NCBI GenBank assembly: GCA_002869165.1 | Contig: PKTK01000011.1 | Coordinates: 1-49,593, forward strand | Origin: Candidatus Parcubacteria bacterium | GTDB taxonomy: Bacteria > Patescibacteria > ABY1 > BM507 > UBA12075 | DNA: 49,593 bases | Reading direction: 5' to 3' | Shown: positions 36,576 to 44,767 of the stretch, one piece after another | How the letters are laid out: each line of letters starts with the position of its first letter | Numbering within the stretch: position 1 is the stretch's first letter | Translations under genes and position numbers: made by a program | Notes under the pieces: generated by a model | The model's database searches: none | Told to the model about the DNA's origin: nothing | Seen by the model: only the letters and a program-made list of their open reading frames with translations

Positions 36576-36590
36576 ACAGTCGGTTTTTTT
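36561..36590 (+). terminator. intrinsic terminator of the three-gene operon
   Basis: AAAAACCGAC-gataaaca-GTCGGTTTTTTT; the left arm overlaps the stop region of the 72-aa gene. Confidence 0.85.
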
Positions 36591-36593
36591 ATA

Positions 36594-36623
36594 TTGACAT
36601 TTTAAGAAAAATAAGCTAATATT
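36594..36623 (+). promoter_or_regulatory. promoter of tandem RNA A
   Basis: TTGACA (36594-36599), 18-bp spacer, TAATAT (36618-36623); transcription should start near 36630, just before the closing stem. Confidence 0.6.
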
Positions 36624-36629
36624 AAAATA

Positions 36630-36782
36630 ATAAACCCAGGCAATAATAGATTACCAGAACGAAAAACCCCAATGATATTGTTAGAGAAAAGGTCGCCAGA
36701 CCAGCTAGTCTTTGTCAAAAAGACACCTTTCTCTTTCAGAAGCGAATTCTAGTGTACATCTATTCCCTTGCCTGGTTTTTCT
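36630..36782 (+). ncRNA. structured RNA A of a tandem homologous pair
   Basis: Closing stem CCAGGCAA/TTGCCTGG (36637-36644 with 36769-36776) is followed by a U-run, extended inward by AATAGAT/ATCTATT. Inside is a three-way junction: stem GAGAAA/TTTCTC (36685-36690, 36729-36734) carrying hairpins GGTC-gcca-GACC and GTCTTT-gtcaa-AAAGAC. A conserved single-stranded piece GCGAATTCTAGTGTA follows. No ORF. The same plan recurs in RNA B. I cannot match it to a known family. Confidence 0.7.
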
Positions 36783-36797
36783 ATTCCAAAAAAATAT

Positions 36798-36806
36798 GCT
36801 ATAATA
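36798..36806 (+). promoter_or_regulatory. extended -10 promoter of tandem RNA B
   Basis: TGCTATAAT is an extended -10 element; start expected near 36813, just before the closing stem of RNA B. No clear -35. Confidence 0.6.
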
Positions 36807-36812
36807 TACTTA

Positions 36813-36950
36813 TAACATAAACCGGATATAAACACGATACTCACTAAGACGATTTTCCATTAGTTGAAGGGACAGCCCCAGTCCAGTCTTTAAATAGACC
36901 ACTTCTTCGCTAGCGAATCTTCAGTGTATAGTTTATTATCCGGTTTTTCT
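36813..36950 (+). ncRNA. structured RNA B of the tandem pair
   Basis: Closing stem AAACCGGATA/TATCCGGTTT (36820-36829, 36938-36947) with a U-run, extended by AAAC/GTTT. The inner three-way junction has GAAG/CTTC (36867-36870, 36903-36906) carrying GGAC-agcccca-GTCC and GTCT-ttaaat-AGAC, then GCGAATCTTCAGTGTA. Each helix keeps its place relative to RNA A, while the sequences change in compensating ways (GGTC/GACC against GGAC/GTCC). Confidence 0.7.
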
Positions 36951-36992
36951 TTTACTTAATATTATTTTTTTCATCTATAAAATTTTGAAATA

Positions 36993-37030
36993 ACCCTCAC
37001 CCCAACCCTCTCCCAAAGGAAGAGGGAGAA
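36993..37030. repeat. dispersed C/G-rich inverted repeat
   Basis: CCCTCACCCCAACCCTCTCC..GGAAGAGGGAG, the same family as at 271-305. Confidence 0.65.
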
Positions 37031-37106
37031 ATAAAAAAAAGTGGGTGCTTCTTTTCTTTGTTATATGATATGTTTTACGTGATATGTGTTATGTGTTATG
37101 TGAATT

Positions 37107-38387
37107 TTATATGTCATCCATTTCATCAAGACTTAGCTTAATAGTCTTTTCTCCATCCTTGTGAAATATTTTTAGTTCTATTTCTTCTCCTGGGCTATAT
37201 TTTCCAATTACTTGAGCCAAAGGATTGCTTTCATTTATTTTCTCACCATTTACTTCTAAGATTATATCATTCTCAACCAAACCTGCTTTATCAGCTGGAC
37301 TACCTGGCACAACAGCCAAATCACTTCTTTCTTCTCCGCGAACTATCAAGGCACCATAATCATAATCTAAATTATTCTCACTGGCTATTTCTTCGTTAAG
37401 CATCACATATCTCACCCCAAGCCAAGGTCTAACTATTTTCCCATGAGTTTTTACACTTTCTAGAATATTATTAACTGAATTTACAGGCAAGGCAAAACCA
37501 ATATTTTCAGCATCAGCTGCAATTGCCGTATTTATGCCTATCACTTGCCCACTGAGATTGAGTAAGGGCCCTCCTGAGTTACCTGGATTGATAGACGCAT
37601 CTGTTTGAATCACATCTACTAACTCCTCGCTCATCCTTCCTATACCTCCAGCTGTAACGTTCCTAGCTAAACCAGAAACTATCCCAGTTGAAACAGTATT
37701 GGAAAATTCTCCCAAAGAATTTCCGATTGCAACTACACTTTTACCAACCTTCAAATTGTCACTATCCCCAAGTTCAATAAAAGGAAAACTATCACCTTCA
37801 ATCTTTAAAATTGCCAAATCATTATAATAATCTCGAGCCAAAACATTGGCTTCATGTTTGTCTTGATTATTCATCAGTACTGTATAGTCAGCATCTCTAT
37901 CGCTAACTACATGTTTATTGGTTATAATATAACCATCTTCTGACACTAAAAAACCTGTTCCACCACCAACCTCTTGAGTTTCTGTTCCGTTTTGCCTGTA
38001 GCTTGGAGTACGGAAAAAATCTCCAAAACCGCTTCCAAAGAATTCTTCAAACAAACTATCTCCAAAATCCGAATCATCATAATATCTTTCTATTACCGGC
38101 AAATCTTTGGTAACTATTATGCTAACAACAGCTGGACTGGCTTTTTCTACAACTGAAATTGTGGCTGACTCCTCATCAACTACGCGAGTAATACTTTCTG
38201 AATTATTTATTTTGTTTGCCAAATGAATATCTGCATTTGGAATAATCTTATTTACAATTTTCTCAAACTTAGAATTATCTTGCATAAAAACAACGCTGGC
38301 TGCAAATCCCATAAGACCGCCCATCATAGAACTAATTAAAAAAGTAAGAATAAAAAAGAAGATTAAAATTTTGTGATTTTTGCTCAT
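37107..38387 (-). CDS. HtrA/DegQ-type serine protease with PDZ domain
   Basis: 426-aa envelope protease of family S1C for misfolded secreted proteins. An N-terminal helix (about 7-33) anchors it to the membrane. The trypsin-like domain shows all three catalytic residues: H159 (TNKHVV), D190 (NDLAILKI), S271 (NPGNSGGPLL). One PDZ domain follows (about 320-415, with GSPADKAGLVENDIILEVNG), which binds substrate C-termini. One PDZ rather than two makes it nearer DegS/HtrA anchored forms. Next to the giant exported proteins a folding-control role is natural. Confidence 0.95.
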   Translation of the reverse strand: MSKNHKILIFFFILTFLISSMMGGLMGFAASVVFMQDNSKFEKIVNKIIPNADIHLANKINNSESITRVVDEESATISVVEKASPAVVSIIVTKDLPVIERYYDDSDFGDSLFEEFFGSGFGDFFRTPSYRQNGTETQEVGGGTGFLVSEDGYIITNKHVVSDRDADYTVLMNNQDKHEANVLARDYYNDLAILKIEGDSFPFIELGDSDNLKVGKSVVAIGNSLGEFSNTVSTGIVSGLARNVTAGGIGRMSEELVDVIQTDASINPGNSGGPLLNLSGQVIGINTAIAADAENIGFALPVNSVNNILESVKTHGKIVRPWLGVRYVMLNEEIASENNLDYDYGALIVRGEERSDLAVVPGSPADKAGLVENDIILEVNGEKINESNPLAQVIGKYSPGEEIELKIFHKDGEKTIKLSLDEMDDI

Positions 38388-38449
38388 ATATTTTTCTTAA
38401 TTTTTATCTTTCTTTTATTATTACGTATTAATTTGAGATTTATTTCATT

Positions 38450-38590
38450 TCCTCATCTTTATCGTTCCTACCTGTCCCATATTATTGCGCAGGCTAAGGT
38501 AGGGGTCGAATTTTAGTATTCACGAGATTCCCTTCCCCTACGCTTCGCTTCGGCCCCCGCAATAAGACGGGGCAGACGGGAATGACAGAA
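38450..38590. repeat. composite dispersed repeat
   Basis: Non-coding stretch between ogt and htrA with nested inverted repeats (CCTACC..GGTAGGGG; CGTCTGCCCCGTCTTATTGC on the minus strand) and an end GGGAATGACAGAAAAT shared with the repeat at 20453. Confidence 0.55.
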
Positions 38591-38606
38591 AATTTTAGAG
38601 GATAAT

Positions 38607-38637
38607 AAAAACAGTGTTACTAAACACTGTTTTTTTA
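38607..38637 (-). terminator. terminator of the nrd operon
   Basis: AACAGTGTTTAGTAACACTGTTTTT read on the minus strand is a 9-bp stem with a U-run, 7 nt after the stop of the ogt-like gene; it has a U-run on the other strand too. Confidence 0.8.
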
Positions 38638-38643
38638 TATTTT

Positions 38644-38943
38644 TTAAAATCTATATAATTTCTTTTCAAAATCAACAATCTTTTTATTTTTAATTCTAAG
38701 CCCTTCACCTTCAAGCATTTTTATCTTCTTTTTTGAGCCTTCTGCAAAGCCTCCAATACTACCATCACTTTTTACTACTCGATGACATGGAACTTTTGGA
38801 GCATAGGGATTTTTATTCAGTGCGTTTCCAACTGCTCGACTTGCCTTGGGATTGCCAATGGCTTTGGCTAATTCTTGATAGCTAGTAACTCTACCTTTAG
38901 GAACACCTCTTAACTTTTCATAAACCAAATTGCTAAAAGACAT
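38644..38943 (-). CDS. ogt: methylated-DNA-protein cysteine methyltransferase
   Basis: 99-aa O6-alkylguanine repair protein reduced to the C-terminal domain. It takes the alkyl group onto C53 in VPCHRVV, so it is a true suicide methyltransferase and not an ATL protein (where Trp replaces Cys). The helix-turn-helix with the arginine finger is visible (ASRAVGNAL, R36). The ATG overlaps no neighbour but lies 3 nt after the preceding gene, so it is co-transcribed with the nrd genes. The single-domain form resembles the minimal MGMTs of small genomes. Confidence 0.93.
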   Translation of the reverse strand: MSFSNLVYEKLRGVPKGRVTSYQELAKAIGNPKASRAVGNALNKNPYAPKVPCHRVVKSDGSIGGFAEGSKKKIKMLEGEGLRIKNKKIVDFEKKLYRF

Positions 38944-38945
38944 TT

Positions 38946-39260
38946 TTACTTGGTTAATTTTTTTAAAATATCTGGACTTAAATTATCAAAATCAATTGAA
39001 TCCAAATTTAAATTTGGGCCACTAACACCAATACTTAAAATTTCCTGATATTTTTCAAATAGTTTTTCCAACATTGGCGGTAGATAAATATAAGCTATTA
39101 TCAAAGGTATCAAGATAATCAAAATTTTCAAGTAACCTAAAATACGCTGATAATTCAATATACTATGATTCTTTTTTACCAGCTTTAAAATCTCTTCATT
39201 TTGTTTTTTTGTTTCTTCTATTAGTTGTTTGATTTCTTCGTAAGAATTATTGTTTTCCAT
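38946..39260 (-). CDS. small coiled-coil membrane protein
   Basis: 104 aa. Residues 5-35 form a charged heptad-like helix (YEEIKQLIEETKKQNEEILK), 42-65 a hydrophobic helix (GYLKILIILIPLIIAYIYL), and the tail is outside. It lies in the nrd operon, 5 bp after nrdG. Its relation to nucleotide reduction is unclear. Confidence 0.65.
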   Translation of the reverse strand: MENNNSYEEIKQLIEETKKQNEEILKLVKKNHSILNYQRILGYLKILIILIPLIIAYIYLPPMLEKLFEKYQEILSIGVSGPNLNLDSIDFDNLSPDILKKLTK

Positions 39261-39265
39261 ATTTT

Positions 39266-39994
39266 TTATCTAAGCCTGCAATACCTAGTATAATTAGAAG
39301 CAGTTTCAAGCATTTTTTTCATCATATCATCAGAAAAAGGCTGAACATTTTTAAAATTTTTATTGACTAGGTCTTTACTGGCTTGAAATTGTTGAAGATA
39401 CCACTTGTCTGCTTTATTTATAAGTTCACCCATTTCATTAATATCTTCAAGTTTGTGAATTCCAGGCACAATTGTTGATCTAAACTCATGAGGTATTTCT
39501 GAGCTTTTCAAAATATCAATACTTGTCTTAATATTATTCATATTTGGTTGAGTACCTGTTGCCAGATCATATTTCTTTTCATTGGCTTTTATGTCCATAG
39601 CAACATAATCAAGTAAACCTCTTTCCAGAAGTCCTCTGATAATCTCTGGCCTGGTGCCATTGGTATCTAGCTTTACTTTGAAGCCCATATCTTTGATCTT
39701 TTTTACAAATTCAGGTAAGTCATCATGAAGAGTTGGTTCACCTCCAGAAATTACTACTGCATCAAGCTTGCGAATCCTTGTTTCCAAAAATAGAAAAAGG
39801 CTATCCTCAGCTATTGTCTGAGGATGGCCTTTATCTCGATTTGTATCATTAAGCTTATCTTGCTCAAAGGGCACGACAAGCATGGGATTGTAACAAAAGT
39901 GGCATCGAAAATTGCATCCTTGAGTAAACACAATTGCTGCTAAATGATCTGGATAATCTATCAGTGAAAATTTATCTAAGCCACCTATCATCAT
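39266..39994 (-). CDS. nrdG: anaerobic ribonucleotide reductase activating protein
   Basis: 242-aa radical SAM activase that creates the glycyl radical on the class III reductase. C27, C31 and C34 (CNFRCHFC) bind the [4Fe-4S] cluster; GGEPT near 103 is the SAM-binding strand; a second conserved segment is STIVPGIHK. It follows the separate glycyl-radical peptide (40008-40145), its expected substrate. The bacterial NrdG family is usually shorter (about 155-170 aa); this one is the longer form common in anaerobes and archaea. Confidence 0.93.
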   Translation of the reverse strand: MMIGGLDKFSLIDYPDHLAAIVFTQGCNFRCHFCYNPMLVVPFEQDKLNDTNRDKGHPQTIAEDSLFLFLETRIRKLDAVVISGGEPTLHDDLPEFVKKIKDMGFKVKLDTNGTRPEIIRGLLERGLLDYVAMDIKANEKKYDLATGTQPNMNNIKTSIDILKSSEIPHEFRSTIVPGIHKLEDINEMGELINKADKWYLQQFQASKDLVNKNFKNVQPFSDDMMKKMLETASNYTRYCRLR

Positions 39995-40007
39995 ATAATA
40001 AAAACTA

Positions 40008-40145
40008 TTATTTACTTATACTGTAAGTTTTTCTGTCTGCGTATTCTGATTGCTTGCCCTTATTCCAGCATTTTGTTGGTGTGTACCAGCCATTAACACG
40101 TGAATAAACTTGGCATTCTTGTCTTTTGTTTTTGATTGGACTCAT
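40008..40145 (-). CDS. separate glycyl-radical peptide of class III ribonucleotide reductase
   Basis: 45-aa ORF with CQVYSRVNGWYTPTKCWNKG then KQSEYADRKTY. It matches the extreme C-terminus of NrdD proteins, where the pattern RVxGY...WNxGKxxEFxxR surrounds the radical Gly; here the Gly is in RVNGW. The large NrdD at 40301-42427 lacks this segment, so the radical site is supplied in trans, much as GrcA/YfiD serves pyruvate formate-lyase. It lies between nrdD and nrdG; the gap to nrdD is 155 bp. Start at the ATG at 40145; an AAGGAG site farther up serves a 4-codon ORF. Confidence 0.78.
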   Translation of the reverse strand: MSPIKNKRQECQVYSRVNGWYTPTKCWNKGKQSEYADRKTYSISK

Positions 40146-40300
40146 ATTGTTTTTTATTTAGAGCTCATTACTCCTTGTAATAACCGCTAAATTTTTTATT
40201 AATTTTTATTTAAAAAATTTGATAGTTTTTTATTTTCATCCTTAACTGAGTGAATAATCCCGAGATTCTTTGGTGAAACCTCAGAATAACACCAATATTT

Positions 40301-42427
40301 TTAAGCCATTGCTTGAATAAGTTCTCTTTCTATATTTTCCGCTAATCCCTCCTCAATCACTTGTTCTTTGATAGTTTTGATCTCTAATTCCTTTTTTTCT
40401 CCTTCTTCACTAAAACCATTCTCTTGATCACACTTAGGACAGTATTTATGTTCACCTGGTAGATAGCCATGCTTAGGGCAAATAGAAAATGTTGGTGTAA
40501 TAGTAAAATATGGCAAGTGATAACTCTCACAGATTGTTTTGACTAATTTTTTACAAGATTCTGTGTCTTTAATTCTTTCACCAATAAATCCGTGCAAAAC
40601 TGTACCTCCTGTATATTTAGTCTGTAAATTATCCTGAAGCTCCAAAGCTTCAAAGATATCATCAGTAAAACCAACCGGCAAATGAGTTGAATTGGTATAA
40701 TATGGATCAACTCCTTGCTCTTCAACTAGATCATTGTTAGCTACAATTATATCTGGGTATAATTCCTTGTCCTTTTTGGCAAATCTATAAGTTGCTCCTT
40801 CGGCTGGACTAGCTTCTAAATTGTAAAGATTGTTTGTTTCGTTTTGGTAATCCATGAGTCTTTCTCTCATAAAATCCAACACCTCTTCGGCAAACTCTTT
40901 GCCTTCCTGACTAGAAATATCTTTACCCAAGAAATTCTTTACTCCCTCATTCACACCATTCAAACCAATTGTATTGAAATGGTTCTGCCAGTATGTGCCG
41001 AATCTCTCGTAAATATCTGATAAATAATATTTTGAATATGGATAAAGTCCGTCTTCAGAATATTTTTCAATAATTTTTCTCTTGATCTCTAGACTCTCTT
41101 TAGCTAGGTCCATTAATTTAATAATCCTTTCTTTAAATTCTTCTTTACTCTTTGCTAAATAACCGATTCGAGATATATTCAGAGTTACTACTCCTAGACT
41201 TCCAGTTAAAGGATTGGCGCCGAATAGACCACCGCCTCTTTTTCTAAGTTCCCTATTATCAAGTCTAAGTCGACAACACATAGATCTAGCATCATCTCTG
41301 TCCATGTCAGAATTAATGAAATTTGAAAAATATGGAATGCCGTATTTAGCGGTCATCTCCCAAACGGGCTTTAGTGCTTCTCTGTCCCAATCAAAATCCT
41401 TGTCAATTGAATAAGTGGGAATTGGAAAAGAAAATATTCTACCAGTTGAATCGCCTTCGATCATAACCTCGGCAAAAGCCTTATTAAACATGTCCATTTC
41501 ATTTTGAAAGTCCTTGTACCTTTCCTTCATTGGCTGACCACCAATGATCACACTCTCTTCGCCAATCATTTTTGATGGTGTAACATCCAAAGAGATGTTG
41601 GTAAATGGTGTTTGAAAACCGACTCTGGTAGGAACATTTACATTAAACACAAATTCTTGAATTGCTTGTTTTACTTCCTTGTAGCTTAAGTTGTCGTATT
41701 TAATAAATGGTGCTAGATATGTATCAAAATTGGCAAATGCTTGCGCACCAGCTGCTTCGCCTTGTAGTGTATAAAGAAAATTTACCACCTGCCCAAGAGC
41801 AGATCTAAAATGCTTAGGTGGTTTTGACTGGGTCTTTTCACCTACTCCCCCAAAACCTTTCATAAGTAAGGCCTTCAAATCCCAGCCACAACAATATGGT
41901 GCCAACATTCCTAGGTCATGTAAATGAAAATCGCCATTTACATGAGCATTTCTAATTTCTTGAGGGTACAGCTTGTTTAACCAATACTTAGCTGATACAG
42001 CTGAAGCAATGTAATTATTTAAACCTTGTACAGAAAAACTCATATTGGAATTCTCCTTGAGTCGCCAATCAGCCCTACCAAGATAATCAAGCATGAGCTT
42101 CTCTTCCATGTTTTCATCATTTAGCTCTCTTAATTGTCTATGTTGATCTCTGTATAATATGTATGCTTTTGCTATTTTTGTGTGTTTACTTTCAATTAAT
42201 ACCTTTTCTACAATGTCTTGTACTTCTTCAACTGCTGGAATACTCCTACGATGAAATTTTTCATTAAGTCTTTTTTCAATTTCGTCGGTAAGCTTTTCAG
42301 CTAAAGGCATGTTTTTTCTGTCAACTGCTTTGGTTGTTTTGTAAATAGCATCTACAATTTTGTTTTTATCAAAATCTACTATTTCTCCTGATCTTTTTAT
42401 TATTTTTTTTACTGTTTCTTTTGGCAT
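40301..42427 (-). CDS. nrdD: anaerobic (class III) ribonucleoside-triphosphate reductase, large part
   Basis: 708-aa cytoplasmic enzyme that makes dNTPs from NTPs without oxygen. An ATP-cone lies at about 5-95 (IKRSGEIVDFDKNKIVDAI). The barrel domain has typical NrdD segments (HDLGMLAPYCCGWDL, FTNISLD, RIFSFPIPTYSID, GLNGVNEG). A zinc ribbon stands near the end (CPKHGYLPGEHKYCPKCD). The chain stops about 45 residues later without the RVxGY radical loop normally found there; that loop is in the next ORF. Genes nrdR, nrdD, radical peptide and nrdG run in order under a promoter with NrdR boxes. Confidence 0.94.
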   Translation of the reverse strand: MPKETVKKIIKRSGEIVDFDKNKIVDAIYKTTKAVDRKNMPLAEKLTDEIEKRLNEKFHRRSIPAVEEVQDIVEKVLIESKHTKIAKAYILYRDQHRQLRELNDENMEEKLMLDYLGRADWRLKENSNMSFSVQGLNNYIASAVSAKYWLNKLYPQEIRNAHVNGDFHLHDLGMLAPYCCGWDLKALLMKGFGGVGEKTQSKPPKHFRSALGQVVNFLYTLQGEAAGAQAFANFDTYLAPFIKYDNLSYKEVKQAIQEFVFNVNVPTRVGFQTPFTNISLDVTPSKMIGEESVIIGGQPMKERYKDFQNEMDMFNKAFAEVMIEGDSTGRIFSFPIPTYSIDKDFDWDREALKPVWEMTAKYGIPYFSNFINSDMDRDDARSMCCRLRLDNRELRKRGGGLFGANPLTGSLGVVTLNISRIGYLAKSKEEFKERIIKLMDLAKESLEIKRKIIEKYSEDGLYPYSKYYLSDIYERFGTYWQNHFNTIGLNGVNEGVKNFLGKDISSQEGKEFAEEVLDFMRERLMDYQNETNNLYNLEASPAEGATYRFAKKDKELYPDIIVANNDLVEEQGVDPYYTNSTHLPVGFTDDIFEALELQDNLQTKYTGGTVLHGFIGERIKDTESCKKLVKTICESYHLPYFTITPTFSICPKHGYLPGEHKYCPKCDQENGFSEEGEKKELEIKTIKEQVIEEGLAENIERELIQAMA

Positions 42428-42456
42428 GGGGATATATGAGATAAAAAATTATTAAA

Positions 42457-42933
42457 TTATTTTTTTCCTTGTTTATTCTTTCTTTTGCGAACTAATTTTT
42501 CAAGTTCTTCTTGAAAGGTTTGCACATCTTCAAATGATTCATAAACACTGGCAAATCTAATATATGCAACTTTATCGACTTTTTTAAGCTCTTTCATGAT
42601 GATTTTACCAATTTTTTCGCTCCCCACCTCTGTTTCTCTAAGAGCCTGGATATTTCTTTCTATACCATGAATAAGTTTTTTGAATCCGTCATCAGTAATT
42701 GGTCTTTTTTCTAGAGATTTTTTAACCCCCCTGACAATTTTCTCTCTATCATAGGCTTGCTTTGTTCCATCACTCTTAATAACTGTAAGCTCCATTATTT
42801 CAACTTCTTCATTAGTTGAAAATCGAAAATTACATTTTAAGCACTCTCTTCGCCTACGTATAGAAAAACCATCACTAGAGGCTCTTGAGTCAACCACCTT
42901 TGTATCTTCATTTAAACAGACTGGACACTTCAT
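42457..42933 (-). CDS. nrdR: transcriptional repressor NrdR
   Basis: 158-aa repressor of ribonucleotide reductase genes. The zinc ribbon has C3, C6, C31 and C34, with the basic RRRRE patch between them that contacts DNA. The ATP-cone at about 48-138 (TVIKSDGTKQAYDREKIVRG) senses dATP/ATP. It is the first gene of the nrd operon, 29 bp before nrdD, and so probably controls itself through the boxes at 43070-43118. Confidence 0.96.
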   Translation of the reverse strand: MKCPVCLNEDTKVVDSRASSDGFSIRRRRECLKCNFRFSTNEEVEIMELTVIKSDGTKQAYDREKIVRGVKKSLEKRPITDDGFKKLIHGIERNIQALRETEVGSEKIGKIIMKELKKVDKVAYIRFASVYESFEDVQTFQEELEKLVRKRKNKQGKK

Positions 42934-42975
42934 TTTTTATAATTTTGATGATTAAATAGTAGTAGCTGAGTTTTA

Positions 42976-43035
42976 AATAAAAAAACACCCGTATTGCTTG
43001 CGTTTACTTGTAAAGGAGGCAAGAAAAGGTGTTTA
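42976..43035 (-). promoter_or_regulatory. leader hairpin with U-run upstream of nrdR (attenuator candidate)
   Basis: On the minus strand, AAACACC (from 43034) pairs with GGTGTTT before a U7 run; inside, CTTGC/GCAAG and TTTAC/GTAAA stack into one rod. Placed between the promoter and nrdR, it has the form of an intrinsic terminator, so transcription could be attenuated there. Confidence 0.5.
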
Positions 43036-43069
43036 GGTAAAATTCGCTATTTCTGATATTTTTATTAAA

Positions 43070-43118
43070 CCACTATATTTTGTGTTACCTATTATCATTA
43101 TACCACAACATGTAGTAA
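43070..43118 (-). promoter_or_regulatory. tandem NrdR boxes
   Basis: Box 1 at 43070-43085 (CCACTATATTTTGTGT) fits the known consensus acaCwAtATaTwGtgt at 14 of 16 positions. A weaker box 2 at 43103-43118 (CCACAACATGTAGTAA) fits at 11. Starts are 33 bp apart, about three helical turns, as in known nrd promoters. Box 2 exactly fills the promoter spacer and box 1 covers the transcription start region. Confidence 0.72.
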
Positions 43119-43124
43119 AGTCAA
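43097..43124 (-). promoter_or_regulatory. nrd operon promoter
   Basis: Minus strand TTGACT (43119-43124), 16-bp spacer, TATAAT (43097-43102). Confidence 0.75.
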
Positions 43125-43221
43125 TGGGTTCTAATGTGGCTTATATTAGTGTAGCGGATTTTTTTCATCCTCTATAGTTTAAAAATAACACAATAAATAA
43201 TTAATGCAATAGCAATTTGCA

Positions 43222-43250
43222 TGTGGAAAAGTGGATAGCGGTGGATAACT
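43222..43250. promoter_or_regulatory. cluster of three DnaA-box-like sites
   Basis: TGTGGAAAA, GTGGATAGC and GTGGATAAC stand in a row at 8-10 bp steps; on the minus strand the last reads GTTATCCAC, close to TTATNCACA. They lie between the nrd promoter and the divergent PHP gene. Confidence 0.4.
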
Positions 43251-43415
43251 TGTTTCACGTTTCTTGGATCTACAAATTTCTTTATTTTTTATACTTTAAA
43301 TGTTATATTTGAATGGTAAACATGCTTCAGTTTTTAATTTTTAATTTGTAATTTATAATTAAAAATTAAATATTAAAAATTGTTTACAAATAATAAATTA
43401 CAAATTATAAATTCA

Positions 43416-44693
43416 ATGAAAATTGTCGCTGATTTCCACATACATTCAAAATATTCTCGAGCTTGTTCAAAAATTCTTGAACTTAATAATATTGAGACTA
43501 CCTGCAGACAAAAAGGCATCCAACTCATTGGAACTGGAGATTTTACCTACCCTGCTTGGCAAAAATCTATTGAAAACGAACTAGAAGAAATAGCCAATAC
43601 AGGACTTTTTAAACTAAAAGAAGCACTAGATGATCAAGTGAGGTTTATTTTAACTACTGAAGTATCCCTGGTTTACAAAAAAAATGATAAATGTAGACGT
43701 ATTCATATAGTAATTCATGCACCAAACCTAGAAAGTATCCAAGAACTCAATAAACAGCTTGATAAGGACTATAATATTCGCTCTGATGGCCGGCCAATCC
43801 TCGGTATGAGCACAGAAAAACTCATGAAACTGCTTTTTTCTATTAGTCCTGACTTCTTAGTATATCCAGCACACATCTGGACTCCCTGGTATGCTGTTTT
43901 TGGCTCAAAATCAGGCTTTGATTCTATGAAAGAATGCTTTGGTGACTGGACTGATCATGTTTTTGCCTACGAAACAGGCCTTTCTAGTGATCCTGAGATG
44001 AATTGGCGCTTGTCTGGGCTTGATAAACTAACAATGTTGTCTAATTCTGATGCTCACAGCTTACCCAATCTTGCTCGTGAAGCAAATGTTTTCGAGCTAA
44101 AAGAAGCGAGCTATCAAGAAATAAATCAGGTTATCAAAAATAACGCTAATTCTAGCAATGCTAAAGATAATCAATCTTACCTAGACTACACCATTGAATT
44201 CTACCCTGAAGAAGGTATGTATCATTATGACGGACATCGTTCTTGCGATATTAGCTTGCATCCAGACGAAACTAACAAAAACAAAAAAATTTGTCCCAAA
44301 TGTGGCAAGCCATTAATAATTGGCGTAATGAACAGAGTGGATGAACTAGCTGATAGAAAAGAGGGCTACAAATCTGAGAATAAACCAGGTTTCAAAAAAC
44401 TAGTAGAACTAGACAAAATAATAGCAGAAAGTATAGGAGTAAAATCAAGAAACTCCAAAAAGGTCCAAGAAATCTATCAAAACACCCTAGAAATGCTTAA
44501 TTCCACTGAACTAGATATATTATTAAACGTAAATACTGATGATATAGCTAAAATTAGTGGAAAAACCCTGGCAGAGGGTATAAAAAGAGTCAGAAATGGC
44601 CAGCTACACATAAAACCAGGCTATGATGGGGTTTATGGAGAAGTAAAGATATTTAATGCAGAAGAAATAAAAAACCAAAAACAATTATTTTAG
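43416..44693 (+). CDS. PHP-domain protein, endonuclease Q-like
   Basis: 425-aa protein with an N-terminal PHP metal-dependent hydrolase domain (DFHIHSKYSRACSK, H8 and H10; GTGDFTYP; HIWTPWYAVFG; NSDAHS). A zinc finger follows (CDISLHPDE...CPKCGKPLIIGVMNRV), then a helix-hairpin-helix-type tail. This is the plan of endonuclease Q, which cuts 5' of deaminated bases such as uracil and hypoxanthine, and of the UvrD-associated YqxK-like bacterial proteins. The start at 43416 is preferred over 43380, whose first codons lie in an AT repeat. Confidence 0.82.
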   Translation: MKIVADFHIHSKYSRACSKILELNNIETTCRQKGIQLIGTGDFTYPAWQKSIENELEEIANTGLFKLKEALDDQVRFILTTEVSLVYKKNDKCRRIHIVIHAPNLESIQELNKQLDKDYNIRSDGRPILGMSTEKLMKLLFSISPDFLVYPAHIWTPWYAVFGSKSGFDSMKECFGDWTDHVFAYETGLSSDPEMNWRLSGLDKLTMLSNSDAHSLPNLAREANVFELKEASYQEINQVIKNNANSSNAKDNQSYLDYTIEFYPEEGMYHYDGHRSCDISLHPDETNKNKKICPKCGKPLIIGVMNRVDELADRKEGYKSENKPGFKKLVELDKIIAESIGVKSRNSKKVQEIYQNTLEMLNSTELDILLNVNTDDIAKISGKTLAEGIKRVRNGQLHIKPGYDGVYGEVKIFNAEEIKNQKQLF

Positions 44694-44767
44694 CTTATTT
44701 TAAGTAAATAATATAAATATAAAAATTTATTTTTTACTAATATTAGCAAAAAAGAATGATTTTCAAC

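Noticed and set aside
36594..36950. 6S RNA or tmRNA identity for the tandem RNAs
   Set aside because: The three-way junction and short length do not fit the long 6S rod, and there is no tRNA-like domain or tag ORF for tmRNA.
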